In this document: positions 18,044 through 28,428 of the stretch, piece by piece | How the letters are laid out: every line of letters starts with the position of its first letter | Numbering within the stretch: the stretch's first letter is position 1 | Assembly (NCBI GenBank): GCA_958430865.1 | Contig: CAUDNR010004488.1 | Span: 6,577 to 35,004, forward strand | Origin: Entrophospora sp. SA101 | Taxonomy: Eukaryota; Glomeromycota; Glomeromycetes; Entrophosporales; Entrophosporaceae | Direction: 5' to 3' | Length of the DNA stretch: 28,428 nt | Program-made: the position numbers and the translations under genes | Notes under the pieces: model-generated | Told to the model about the DNA's origin: nothing | Databases searched by the model: none | Seen by the model: only the letters and a program-made list of their open reading frames with translations

Positions 18044-20063
18044 ATGAGTAAGTAAGTATCAAAAAAATAAAAAATAAAAAACACAATTGGAGAAAATAAT
18101 TAAATTAATCAATCAATCAAATTAAGTGTATATTAATTAAAGTAAAACATTTGAAAAAAAAAAAATTTGAGATAAGAGAAAAAGATTTTGAATTGTGTAT
18201 TTTTCTTATGTATTATAATGATGACAAATTAAAGAAAGAATAACAGCAGCAATAATAATAAATATATTTTTTTTTGAAAACGAAATTCACATTTGATCTA
18301 ATTCTTTAATAAATAATATAGAGGAGAAGAACTCAACGATATCCCTGAAGGAGAGATCGAAGTAAGGAATTTTTTTAATTTATAAAGAAAAAAATAGCAA
18401 TACTCTTTTTTATAAATTAAATTTTCTATTCAATTTATATAGTCGACTTGGGATGAAGTTGTTGATAATTTTGATAATATGAATCTAAAGCCCGAGTTGC
18501 TTCGTGGTATTTATGCATATGGGTGTGTATACATGCATTTATTTATTTATTTATCTAAAACATATAATGATTTTTATTATTAATATAATTACAATTATAA
18601 TAAATATTTTTTTTTCATATCAAATCACTTTAATATAATTTCATAACAATAATAACAAAGTTTCGAAAAACCATCTGCAATTCAACAAAGAGCCATTATC
18701 CCAGTTATAAAAAATCATGACGTGATCGCTCAAGCACAATCTGGAACGGGAAAAACCGCCACATTCTCAATCTCCATTCTTCAAAAAATCGACATGTCAA
18801 TCAGTCAATGCCAGGCACTTATTCTTGCACCGACTCGTGAACTGGCGCAACAAATTCAAAAAGTGGTGATCGCGCTCGGCGATTTTATGAACGTTGAGTG
18901 TAACGCGACAATTGGCGGCACGAATGTTCGTGAGGGAATCAAGAAACTAGAGGCTGGTGCTCATGTAGTTGTCGGTACCCCGGGACGTGTATTCGATATG
19001 ATTAATCGTAGAGCTTTGAAAACCGATTCCATAAAGATGTTTGTGCTTGATGAGGCGGATGAAATGTTGTCACGTGGTTTCAAAGAACAAATATATGATG
19101 TTTTTCAATTACTTCCACCAACTACACAAGTTGTTCTTTTATCCGCTACCATGCCATCTGACGTTCTTGAAGTTTCCAATAAGTTTATGCGCGATCCTGT
19201 TAGAATTTTGGTCAAACGTGACGAATTGACATTAGAGGGTATTAAGGTAATGGGAGAGATGTAAGGGGTTGAGAGGGATGAGGGAGTTTATGTTGGTATA
19301 TATGGTTTATGTTAACTATTTTTATATTAATGATACATATTATAGCAATTTTATATTTCGGTTGAAAAAGAAGAATGGAAACTTGATACATTATGTGATT
19401 TATACGAAACAGTCACCATCACCCAAGCCATTATTTTTTGTAATACCAGAAGAAAAGTAGATTGGTTGACTGATAAATTACATTCTAGGGAGTTTACTGT
19501 TTCGGCTATGCATGGTGATATGGATCAGGCTCAACGAGACGTTATCATGAAAGAATTCCGGTCAGGATCTTCTCGTGTACTTATTGCTACTGATATTTTA
19601 GCTCGTGGTATTGATGTTCAACAAGTATCATTGGTAAGTTTTTTTGTTGAGGTTCTGATATATATTTGATGATAGACAGATAATACACGTGTGTGTGTAA
19701 ATATAGATGTAGATGTGAATGTAAATATTCCTTTTTTTCATTTTCCTCGCTCGCTCACTCTTTTTTTTTTTCTAGGTTATTAATTATGATCTTCCTACAA
19801 ATCGTGAAAATTATATTCATCGTATTGGTAGAGGAGGTCGTTTTGGTAGAAAAGGTGTTGCTATCAATTTTGTTACTAGTGATGATGTTAGAATGCTTAG
19901 AGATATAGGTAATTAATCAACCTATTGTTATTTATGTGTTCTTATTAACAATTTATCTATATCTGACATTATTATATATTAATTGATTTTTTTTTATTAA
20001 TTAGAACAATTTTATAATACACAAATTGACGAAATGCCAATGAATGTGGCAGACTTGATTTAA
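18044..20063 (+). CDS. TIF1: Eukaryotic initiation factor 4A, DEAD-box RNA helicase (unit 2 copy)
   Basis: Exons are 18044-18051, 18322-18361, 18443-18522, 18661-19246, 19346-19633, 19776-19908 and 20005-20063. They encode the same 397 aa protein as the unit 1 gene, with no synonymous or intronic difference noticed. All helicase motifs ([28 protein letters not shown]) are intact, so neither copy shows decay. Upstream and downstream flanks are also identical for several kilobases, so both would carry the same promoter. Two translation-factor genes with identical introns imply a duplication too recent for mutations to accumulate, active homogenisation, or an assembly artefact. Confidence 0.93.
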
Positions 20064-20522
20064 AACCAAAATTTTTTAATTTTATATTTATATTTATTAT
20101 ATATAAAAAAAAGTAATTATTTTAAAAAAAAAATTTCAAAAAAAAAATTTAATAATTAATAATAGCAAAAAAAAAAAAAAAAAAGGAATGTAAGAGAAAA
20201 AAAAAATTTTAAAATCAATATAGTAAAAACATCAATTATATAAATACATCAACAATAACTACAAAACAACAACAGCAACAACTTGTCAAAATTTTCTTTT
20301 TTCACAAAAAATTTTTTTTGTTGTTATTTATTTATTCATTTTTTTTTAATATATATATTTTTTGATTATTTATACTACTAATTTTAATATAATAAAAAAA
20401 AAAAATTTAATATGTTTATTACAAAAAACATAATTTTTATTTTACAAAATAATAAACATTATTATTATTTATTTATTTATTGTCATAATTTATTCATACA
20501 TACATATCATTAAAGAAAATTT
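20064..20522. other. Convergent intergenic region (unit 2)
   Basis: This is the exact copy of the 459 bp A/T-run spacer between the eIF4A and hydrolase stop codons. The minus-strand AATAAA candidate polyadenylation signal falls at 20494-20489. Even the 18-nt A run near 20167-20184 has the same length as in unit 1, which is notable because such runs normally vary quickly. Confidence 0.55.
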
Positions 20523-22658
20523 TTAGACACTCAAATGTTTTTTTAATCTACCAATAACACCTTTTCTTTTTTCAAGTCCAACAGTAGTCCAATCACCACC
20601 ATAATCATGACCCGGATAAATGATAACACGATCATCCAACCGAGCCAATCGTTCTCTCAACGTTTTTTTCATCTCTTTTTGATTACCACCTGGCAAATCA
20701 ACCCTACCACTACAACTACACATCAACACATCACCCGTAAACAACCTTGTCTCATTCACCAACACTGATTGACTTCCTTCAGTGTGACCTGGTGTATGCA
20801 AAAATCTCAATAATGTTAGATTACCTAACGGTAATATGAATTGATTCGTGGTGGGTATTATACGATGATTATGTTGTGGTTGTTGGAATTCTAAAAGATT
20901 AGGATTTGATTTTAGAACATATGGGAGATCTAGTGTATTTATGTAGCATGATATTGTTGGTGCTCGTTTCATTAGGGTGTAAAGACCCGAAACTTTTATT
21001 GGCAGTTGATTGTACGGAGGCGGTGGTGAACCTGCATGAGCAAAAATTTTTGAAAAAAAAAAGTTAAATTTTGGCATATGAAATTATCGAATGAATGAAT
21101 GAATGTATGTATGTTTTGTCGATTGGTTACCTCCCACATGATCAAAATGATAATGGGTTACAATTGCACCAACTAAATTTAAATCTTTCTTTCTAATAAA
21201 TCTTAAAATCCCATCAATATCCCAACACTAAATCATAAACAATCATTATAATGTAAAATATGATTAGAAGAAATATTTATTAGAAATATTTATTTAAGCA
21301 TAAACACTTACAGCGTCTATTACAACACACTTTTTAGTTTCGACATCTACTATCAGATGAATAAGATTTTTCATTTCTATTGCAAACTCATGAATTTTTT
21401 TTTGTATTGGGCTCGTTATCATTGAAGAGTTTTTTGATAGGCAAATATCTCGACCCGGTACAAGTGTATAAATTGCCAATCCTGAATTTTTAAAAAAAAT
21501 ATTTTTCTAATTGAATGAGGAGGAGGGCAGATGGGATGATGAATGGATTAATAGATAAATGGTTAATTACCCATTGCTTTATTATCCTTTAATATTAATG
21601 TCTTTGCAATTCTTAAAGATATTTGGTGATTTTGTGGATCCTAAATATTTATATACGATTAATTAAATGTTTCAAAAAATTAAGTTTAATGATTATTGTT
21701 ATTGCTATCAACCTTTAATTTTGCATTATAATAATTTTCAATCGCTTCGTCATATTTTTCAAGTTTTACAAGTGCTTCCGCCTTCCTAAAATATCCCTAT
21801 AAAAAACACAAATATCATGCATATCATATATATAAGTGTTTCATTATTTAAATTAATAAAAATGAATGATTTATTATTACTTTTTGCCAATCAGCTCTAA
21901 TCCTTATAACTTGATTTGCATCGTCTACCGCTTCTTGCCATTGTGAGCATTGATAATAGCTAGCACTACGATTTGAATATATTAAAACAAAGAAATCTGA
22001 TGACGACGGCGACGGTGATGATGAATTTAAAATTGTTAAAGCTTTGGTGAATTCATCTATAAATAGAGATTAGATTAGATTAGATTAGATAAAGGAGCAT
22101 TAAATAAAAAATCCCAATCCCAATCCCAATCTCAATCCCAATATAAATCCCAATATAAATCTCAATCTCAATCAATCAATAAATTAACAAACCAATTGCT
22201 AATTTAAATTCTTTTTTTGAGTAATATTCGTTAGCTTTGTTAACTAGACGATATGTTTTATCATCTGGTGCATTTGGCTTAATCGGTGATGATAAAGGTG
22301 GAGATGAAAATGATGATTCAAGAGTTGAATGTGATTTAGGAGACGTGGGCGACGAAGGTTTTACTGTTGATTTTGATGGTAATGACGATGTTGTCATAGA
22401 TTTTGATAATGATTTTGATAATGATAATTTTATTGATGATAACCTTGGTGATTTTGGTAATGATTTTGGTGATTTTGATAATGATGACTTTATTGGTGAT
22501 GATTTTGGTGATGACGTTGATGACGTTGATGACGTTGATGATGGTGTTGATGATGATGTTGAAAATGATCTAAAAAGAAATTTTGGTGTCGGTGAAGAGG
22601 ATGACGATGGCGACGATGATGTTGAGGATCTACTAAAAGATCTTGTCATTGACATCAT
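20523..22658 (-). CDS. Ser-rich leader + TPR + metallo-beta-lactamase hydrolase fusion (unit 2 copy)
   Basis: Exons on the minus strand are 22658-22193, 22056-21881, 21796-21713, 21640-21571, 21481-21312, 21227-21131 and 21031-20523. They give the same 523 aa product as the unit 1 gene: Ser/Pro-rich leader with FRSFSTS, three TPR motifs with most clamp residues, and an MBL domain with HYHFDH, TPGHT, TGD and YPGHDYGG. No inactivating difference from unit 1 was seen. The simple-repeat intron 1 (22192-22057) is also unchanged in length, which is striking for microsatellite DNA. Confidence 0.84.
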
Positions 22659-24139
22659 TTTCTATACGTCTTTTCTATTTATATGCTATATGTGTGTGCG
22701 TATATTTTTATTAATTAAAAATATTTACAGAATTATTTTTTTTTTTTTGAATGTGTGTTGAATGATTATTATAAATTTATGCTTATGATGAAGAAAAAGT
22801 ATATTATTAAAGAAAATATGTTTATAAATTAATATATATATATATATATATATATTTTTCCTATTATAAAATTTTCCTTTTTTCCGCCAGTAAAAAATGG
22901 ATTAAATAAAAATTTACACGTTATAAAAGAAAATTTTATGGTTTTTTTTTTCGAAATTGAAAAAATATTTATATTTTGATTCTTATATGAATGCAAACAG
23001 TTAATTTTAGGAAAAATTTTTTTTTTCGAATAATGGATGATCAGCTTTTTTGTTTGTGCTTGTAACTTAAAACTGTGCTGTATGAATGGAAATTGTTTTT
23101 TATTAACATTTTAATAATATATGTGATTGATTGGTTTAAATATCATAAGTGTTTACATTGATATTCCTTATTTGTATCGATTATATCAACATTTTATAAA
23201 ATATAATAAAGTATATACAAGGAAGTTTGCATTGCGTTCACGAGGGAATCAATTAAAAATAAAATACACGCGAGAAAATAAAACCAATAAATAAAAAATA
23301 GTCATATAAATTATGTAATATTTATGTAATTATTTTCTTAATAATAACATTTATCTTTCTTTTGTGCATATTTATATGCATAAAGTAGAAATAAGTAAAA
23401 ATTTTTTTTAAAATGAGTGTGTTTTAGGTTCTAATTATTTTTTTAAAAAACAGCACGCTAAACTTATTTTATTTTTTGAGTGACGGGCCCTAAAAAAATT
23501 AATAATCAAAACCCGATCAATTTTATTAATTTTATTTCACACGATCTAACAACGTCTTGTTTCGGCTTCAGTTTAATGGGGGTTTTTTTTGAATAGAGAT
23601 TAATAAAGAAAAAAAATTTTTAATAAACAATCGTTCTTGTTCTATTTTAAAAGAAATAAAAATAAAAAATAAAAAATCCAGCAAAAAAACTTTACATTAA
23701 AATATATTAGTAAACTCGTGAACATTGTTGGTTTTATGATGTAGAAATTAATGTCGGACGTGAAAACTCACAAAGCTCATTCTACATTTTAAAAAACAAA
23801 GCCTTTGTATTTTAAAGCTGCTTTGTCAAATAATTGAACTAAATAATATTATTATTTTATTTGAAAAAAAAAGTATTTCTCCAAGTGTATTTATTTATTA
23901 TTAAAAAGTTATATTTTACCCGAGACTTTTGAGCTTCTTGAAGTATGCGATGAATGAATTAATTGACTAAACTTGTTATTATATAAAAAACAAAGTAGTA
24001 AGTAATATGTGATATATATACGATTTACTTTACAAATTTAAAAGAAAAGAATATTATTAATTTTGTCCGTTTTGTCATCTTTCTGATTCCATTATTTCTT
24101 TCAATGTGAATGTCTTTATCCTTTGTTCGAGAGTTATCA

Positions 24140-24993
24140 TTATTTTATCCCCTGATTGATTAGCATTCTATATCTAACAGAGTTCGTCTGTGTCATAACC
24201 TTTAAAACAGAATATAATCACTTCATGAAAGAAGCATCATTTGGAACTTGCAATAGAAAAAAATTCGCACAGTAATATTGATAATAGCGAGCCATTATTT
24301 TCTTATCTTCTGCTCCCAGAGGAAAGGCAACATAATTATGAAAAATATCTAATAAAGTCTGTTTGTGGAAGCTAATGTAATTTCTTGTGATCCAATAAGC
24401 AATTTAATTTGCACCTCTTTTTATCACGTAAAGTTGATTTTCAGTCTGATGGTTTATTATTATTAAAGCATTATTTTTTGAAAGTTGCATAATTGTGATT
24501 TCCTTACAGGAAAGCTTTACTCAATGGATCAAAATCATTATTAGTAATCCATATACTATTTTAAAAAAATAATATTGCCAAAACCAATCTCATCAACCCT
24601 ACTTGATGCATCATACCATTCTTCATTAAATTTGGAAAAAAGCTGAATAGTTGACAAATGTGTTAGAATATTTGGTAATTTGTAAGTTGTTATTATTTTT
24701 TTTATTATACCCATTAAAAGATTGGTAAAATACAACAAAGATGAATTTCCTGGATCCCATTTACCAAACCAATATTTTGTAGTGATAAGTTTACCAATTA
24801 TAGGTCGAGACTTAATAAAAGTCCAAATGGTACGTAACTTAATCAAACCAGACCTCATTTGTTTGATAAATAAGATCGCTATATTAAATGCTGAAGTGAA
24901 GCCGATTGGATATACACTATTGCAAAAGAAAAAAGATTTCATTAAAGTAAAATGACAACGAAACATAATATTGTTGTTTAAACATGGGTGCAT
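24140..24993 (-). pseudogene. Decayed minus-strand coding region, unknown family (unit 2 copy)
   Basis: This is the exact copy of 12380-13233, with the same open 145-codon upstream part (24993-24556), the same break and the same two internal stops downstream. Decay therefore predates the duplication. No domain is recognised. Confidence 0.35.
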
Positions 24994-25051
24994 GAACTGT
25001 CATAATTGTATCTTGTATATTTTTGCAATATTCAAAAATCATTTGTCAGTA

Positions 25052-25261
25052 GGGAGAGATTCAGTATGGTATAACTCTTGCAGAACGTATGGTATGGTAT
25101 GGTATAGCCCATACCAAGTCACACAAAATTTTATTCTAAATCCTTTTTGGTGGTGTGAAGGGAAGTATGTTAGATTTAAGCATTGGTATACAACCATTTT
25201 ATTACATTTATACAATACCATACCATACGTTTTGCAAGAGTTATACCATACTGAATGTCCC
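25052..25261. mobile_element. 210 bp MITE with ~45 bp TIRs (unit 2 copy)
   Basis: This is the exact copy of the element at 13292-13501, with TA at both flanks (25050-25051 and 25262-25263). Its presence in both units at the same place shows that it inserted before the duplication, unlike the 108 bp MITE, which is found only in repeat R copy C. Confidence 0.8.
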
Positions 25262-25374
25262 TATACTCATCATTTGTCTACCTGTTGCCAGGCGCCTAGA
25301 TGATCATGTGATATTCCGTCTTTATAGACAAAAGTATAATAATAAAATGTATATTAATATTAATATACAACATC

Positions 25375-25566
25375 TCAGTTCTTAATTTTTGTTATTCTTT
25401 TAATATCAAATTTTATTATATTGCCACTACCACCAAATGCTGGATTACCAACAATATTTTCAAAGTAATCATAGCAGGCCTTCACTCGCCTTCCTGCACT
25501 TTTGATACACTTTTTTACAATTATTGTTATGATATTTTTGAATTCTATATAAGCAACTTGCTCACT
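25375..25566 (-). pseudogene. Truncated 3' end of a minus-strand gene (unit 2 copy)
   Basis: This is the same 64-codon open fragment as at 13615-13806. Here the minus-strand frame extends only a few codons past 25566 into the flanking DNA before a TAA, so the missing N-terminal part is not found on this side either. The true gene start may have been displaced by the hAT-region insertion or lost at the duplication boundary. Confidence 0.38.
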
Positions 25567-25597
25567 AGAGACTATCTTTATTTATTTAATAAAATTC

Positions 25598-27142
25598 ATG
25601 ATGTCAAATTCAAATTCACCCAATTCATCAATTCCTTCTCAATCATCATCATATAATATGAATTTGCAAAGATTAAATTTAGATAATATGATCGAAAGTT
25701 CATTAAACAATGATCAAGAATTAGTTACAGGACGTCCTGTGTCTGTTGTATGGTTACATTTCATTAAAGGAAGGGAAAAAATAAAAGGACATTACACAGC
25801 ATCTTGCAAATATTGTCCAAAAACCCGGAATCGTGGAACACCTTTTTAAACTCAAGGCTCATTTAGCTAATGAATGTCCTGGATGTCATTATTCTATTTC
25901 TCGTTTTTATTTGGATGAAAAGAACAGAAAACAAAACGCCCAAACTCTTGTCAAACTTTTATGAAAGTACTGTTTTAACCGACCAAAGAAAAAATTCAAT
26001 TGATAAATCGTTACTACAGGCTTTTGTCTGTTATGGAATATTGTTGAAAATCCATTTTTTATGATCTCATTAATTAATTCACAATTAAATAAAATCTTTG
26101 ATTCAAATAATAATTTAACATTAGCACTAGATGTTGGTCTGATCCTAAATGCAACTCAATTTGGAGTTTTTTAATATATACATTAACAGACAACAACAAT
26201 ATTTATTTTCTGTAGAAAATCTTTCTCATAGTAGCCACACAGGCCAGTTTCTTGCAGAAAAAATTAAAGAAATCTTGATAAAAATTGGCCCACAAAAATT
26301 CGCAGCTGTAGTAACTGACTGACAATGGATCAAATGTTAAACTAGCTAGAAAAATAGTTTCAGAAGAATTCCCTCATATATTTAATCTTCAATACATTGC
26401 TCATTGTGTGAATCTAATTCCTAAGGATTTTCTTCAACATTCTTTTGCAAAAAATCATCTCTCATTATGTGATAGAATAATTAAGTTTTTTAAAAAATCA
26501 TATCAAGCTAATAATATACTTAATTATTATATTAATAACAATAATATTGTTGGTGGAGGGTTAAAAAAATATTGTCAAACTTGGTGGACATCAGCCTATG
26601 TTACTTTATCATCAGTTGCACATTTAGAATCATGCTTTATTTTAATTTTAACAGAGAATAGTGATCTAATTCCAAATCCAATTAAGAGAATTTTAAGGGG
26701 ATGTAATTTTTTTAGTAATATTCAAAATCTTTCAAACCAATGAGAGATTGATTCTGTGACAGTTTTGCAAGCGGAAAACACAAATCTTGCTGACTGCTAT
26801 CTACACCTTGTCAAGTTAGCTGCAGCAGTTAAAAGAACTCCCATCAACACAAATCCTAGTTTTAAATTCTGTACCAATAAATTTAATTTACAATGGAAAG
26901 AATTCAATCATGAAGGATATTTATTAGCATATTTTTTGCATCCAGGTTACAAAGGAATTGGAATTAGATATGGCAAATTTCAAAATGTTGCCAAAATTGC
27001 AGGCAACCTATTGGAAATAATGCAAAAACCAAAAAAATTTTATGCAGAATTACTTTCTCAACTGCGGAAATATAGATTACAACAAAAAACTTATCCCTTA
27101 AGTAGGTTGCAATATATATATATTGCAACCTACTTGCGTTAG
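25598..27142 (+). pseudogene. hAT-family transposase pseudogene with BED zinc finger
   Basis: hAT transposases cut and paste DNA using an RNase H-like DDE core. The ATG at 25598 opens a Ser/Asn-rich leader and a BED-type finger: CKYC, then, after a frameshift near 25830, KLKAHLANECPGC. Later pieces in other frames are a RSLLKAF-like stretch (SIDKSLLQAFVCYG, 25870-26064), LTLALD near 26115-26135, the SHTGQFLAEKIKEI and KFAAVVTD region (26215-26319), AHCVNLIPKDF onward from 26400, GGGLKKYCQTWWTSAYVTL, and TNLADCYLHLVKLAAAV to YLLAYFLHPGYKG. Damage includes a TGAC tetranucleotide duplication at 26316-26323 that breaks the VVTD-motif region, and an in-frame TGA at 26741-26743. No C-terminal hAT dimerisation motif is seen, so the 3' end is also truncated. 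No terminal inverted repeats were identified. Confidence 0.85.
27100..27135. repeat. 36 bp perfect palindrome at the end of the hAT remnant
   Basis: The half-site aagtaggttgcaatatat is followed directly by its exact reverse complement, giving an 18+18 bp palindrome with no spacer. It sits where recognisable transposase sequence stops. It could form a cruciform, be two abutting element ends, or mark a fold-back repair junction. Confidence 0.85.
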
Positions 27143-27200
27143 ACTGTTACATACTTATGACTAGATTGTTACATACTTATGACTAGACTGATACCTACTC
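27141..27200. repeat. 22 bp tandem repeat, about 2.7 units
   Basis: Units beginning agactgttacatacttatga lie at 27141-27162 and 27163-27184 with one substitution. A third, degenerate partial unit (agactgatacctactc) starts at 27185. The array follows the palindrome by 5 bp. Confidence 0.75.
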
Positions 27201-27850
27201 ATTTTTGGGTACCCGTTTTGGTGCCTAATTGGCTTGATATTTGCTTCCTTTCGATGTGGTTTTCGAGTTTCTTTGGCCCTTTGATTGCTTTCATCACCCA
27301 AGGCTAGGCATGAAGTGCTGATTGTGAGGGCTATGCCCAAACTGGATGCAAAGCATACTGGTTTGCAAATGCACAATGATGTAATTATTAATAAATTAGA
27401 CTATTTCGTGGTTGTCTGCGTCTTCGAGTTTGTGCTGTCATTTGGATGAGAAAAATATGTGTCCAGTATTGATTGCGGGTTGATGAGCGGAGTATATATT
27501 TTAAGAAGGCGTCTGATTTCTGCGTTTTCAGACTCCGCCATGTAACATTCGTGTCCATCGTCCACATGTGTGGACGGTCACCTATAAGTATCACTTCAGG
27601 AAGATGCTTTAGAGATGGTTTCTGATATGCAGAAAAAGAATTTTTTGGTTAGATTTTGGTTAGATTTAGGTGCATATCAGGAACTTGATCTGTGCCGTTT
27701 TTATCCAAGGACAATTTTTTTCTGGAAATGCTTTAGAGCCTGTTTCTGAATGCACTAATGTCAATTTACTTTTATGTACACTTTCAGTGATCGTTATTGA
27801 CGTCCATAACGATGGACTTTTGGTGATGCTATTGACTTCAATGCTAGGAT
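27201..27850. other. GC-richer tract with degenerate direct repeats, no supported gene
   Basis: Base composition is visibly less AT-rich than elsewhere. Short open frames on the minus strand (27376-27161, 27594-27388) have no protein-like features that I can support. The segment atgctttagag...gtttctga recurs (27604 onward and 27728 onward), and ttggttagatt occurs twice in succession near 27645-27667. It appears to be part of a repeat-derived tract that continues into the 66 bp array. Confidence 0.5.
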
Positions 27851-28000
27851 GAGGCATGAAATGCCGAATTGGCAATCCGTATTTTGGCTTTATATGTTGC
27901 ATTCGAATTCGAGGATGAGGCACAAAGTGCCGAAATAGTATTCGTGATCTGGCTTTGTATCTTGAATTCGAATGCCAGGTTTGAGGCACAAAGTGCCGAA
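27848..28000. repeat. 66 bp tandem repeat, about 2.3 units
   Basis: Units headed by gaggcatgaaatgccgaa or gaggcacaaagtgccgaa start at 27851, 27917 and 27983, exactly 66 bp apart. Because 66 is divisible by 3, open frames across the array give repeating peptides (for example RHFVPHP and RHFMPHPS on the minus strand), which explains the apparent ORFs here. Each head contains a short inverted motif (ggca...tgcc). Confidence 0.85.
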
Positions 28001-28010
28001 TTCCATCTAT

Positions 28011-28080
28011 TTGGTGGGACGCAAAAGCAAAATTTTTTCTTTCTTTTCCTATATATAATTCTACCTTTGCGTCCCACCAA
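28011..28080. repeat. 70 bp hairpin with 15 bp perfect arms
   Basis: The arm ttggtgggacgcaaa (28011-28025) pairs exactly with tttgcgtcccaccaa (28066-28080) around a 40 nt T-rich loop. It lies between the 66 bp and 35 bp arrays. No TA or longer target duplication is evident, so it may be a tiny fold-back element or part of a satellite structure. Confidence 0.75.
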
Positions 28081-28143
28081 TTGTTTGCTAATGTTTGCTA
28101 TGTTTTGGATCTCTAGGAAGCTTTCTCGAATAGTCGATACTTT

Positions 28144-28320
28144 TGGGTACTACTGATTCAAAAGAAAATTGGGTCATACTTTGACGTATTACTATATCAA
28201 AAAATTTATTGCTTTTGCGTACTACTGATTCAAAAAATTTATCATGCTTTTGCGTCCTACCACATCGAAAAATTTATCGTGCTTTTACATACTACCGATT
28301 CGAAAATTTTATTCTTACTA
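28144..28320. repeat. 35 bp tandem repeat, about 4-5 degenerate units
   Basis: Units of the type tactactgattcaaaaaatt ending in cttttgcg start at 28187, 28220, 28255 and 28290 (spacings 33, 35 and 35), with a weaker unit starting near 28149. Divergence between units is moderate. The sequence right of 28320 is unremarkable. Confidence 0.8.
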
Positions 28321-28428
28321 TAGTGCAAGACACCTAGTCCCACAATTTTTTATTGTCCTTGTAGATCCTTCTCTAACTCCAAAAATGGAAATGTAACACC
28401 AAAAAAATAAGCCGTAATTTTGAAGCTA

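Larger units (their letters stand above)
13807..25566. repeat. Tandem duplication, unit 2
   Basis: This is the second head-to-tail unit, 11,760 bp long, identical to unit 1 from 14590 to 25566 as far as I can see. It ends at 25566; the next base belongs to the hAT region, not to repeat R. It differs from unit 1 only in its first ~783 bp, where it carries an extra MITE and other R variants. All unit 2 gene positions are unit 1 positions plus 11,760. Confidence 0.93.

Noticed and set aside
27666..28156. Several overlapping ORFs with repeated HF(V/M)PHP-type peptides on the minus strand and their plus-strand counterparts
   Set aside because: The 66 bp array is a multiple of three, so repeats read through as periodic peptides in several frames on both strands; no independent coding evidence.
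1..28428. CRISPR array, tRNA or rRNA genes
   Set aside because: The tandem repeats present have no regular unique spacers, and no cloverleaf or rRNA core sequence was noticed. The genes are spliced eukaryotic genes.

Overview
The window looks like a nuclear fragment of a very AT-rich fungal genome. It has spliced genes with short GT-AG introns (about 70-270 nt), poly(A)/poly(T) and TA tracts in all intergenic DNA, decayed hAT transposon sequence, several MITEs and broken gene-family members. The hAT peptide style and the repeat-rich gene pieces remind me most of arbuscular mycorrhizal fungi (Glomeromycotina, Rhizophagus-like). That assignment is inference from memory; no rRNA or marker locus confirms it.

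The layout is dominated by a head-to-tail duplication with an 11,760 bp offset. Unit 1 runs from about 2065 to 13806 and unit 2 from 13807 to 25566. By eye, 2830-13806 and 14590-25566 (10,977 bp each) are identical, introns and intergenic DNA included. Only the first ~770 bp of each unit differ. Each unit carries, in order: a copy of a ~1.3 kb dispersed repeat (called R here); a broken plus-strand gene; an intact seven-exon eIF4A gene on the plus strand; a convergent seven-exon minus-strand gene encoding a Ser-rich leader, TPR repeats and a metallo-beta-lactamase hydrolase; a long empty AT-rich stretch; a decayed minus-strand gene; a 210 bp TA-flanked MITE; and a truncated minus-strand gene end.

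To the left (1-2052) lie a third R copy, a 126 bp MITE with perfect 23 bp terminal inverted repeats, and a decayed minus-strand coding fragment. To the right (25567-28428) lie a BED-finger hAT transposase pseudogene with several frameshifts and then a tract of tandem repeats (22, 66 and 35 bp units), a 36 bp perfect palindrome and a 70 bp hairpin. This last tract has no convincing gene.

Functionally there are two good genes, each present twice. One is translation initiation factor eIF4A (397 aa, all DEAD-box motifs). The other is a 523 aa fusion whose TPR part keeps most Hsp70/Hsp90 carboxylate-clamp residues and whose C-terminal part keeps all zinc ligands of the glyoxalase II/ETHE1-type hydrolases. 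Neither depends on the other in any pathway I know; they simply share the duplicated segment. The main open question is whether the duplication is real and very recent or an assembly join of two haplotypes.
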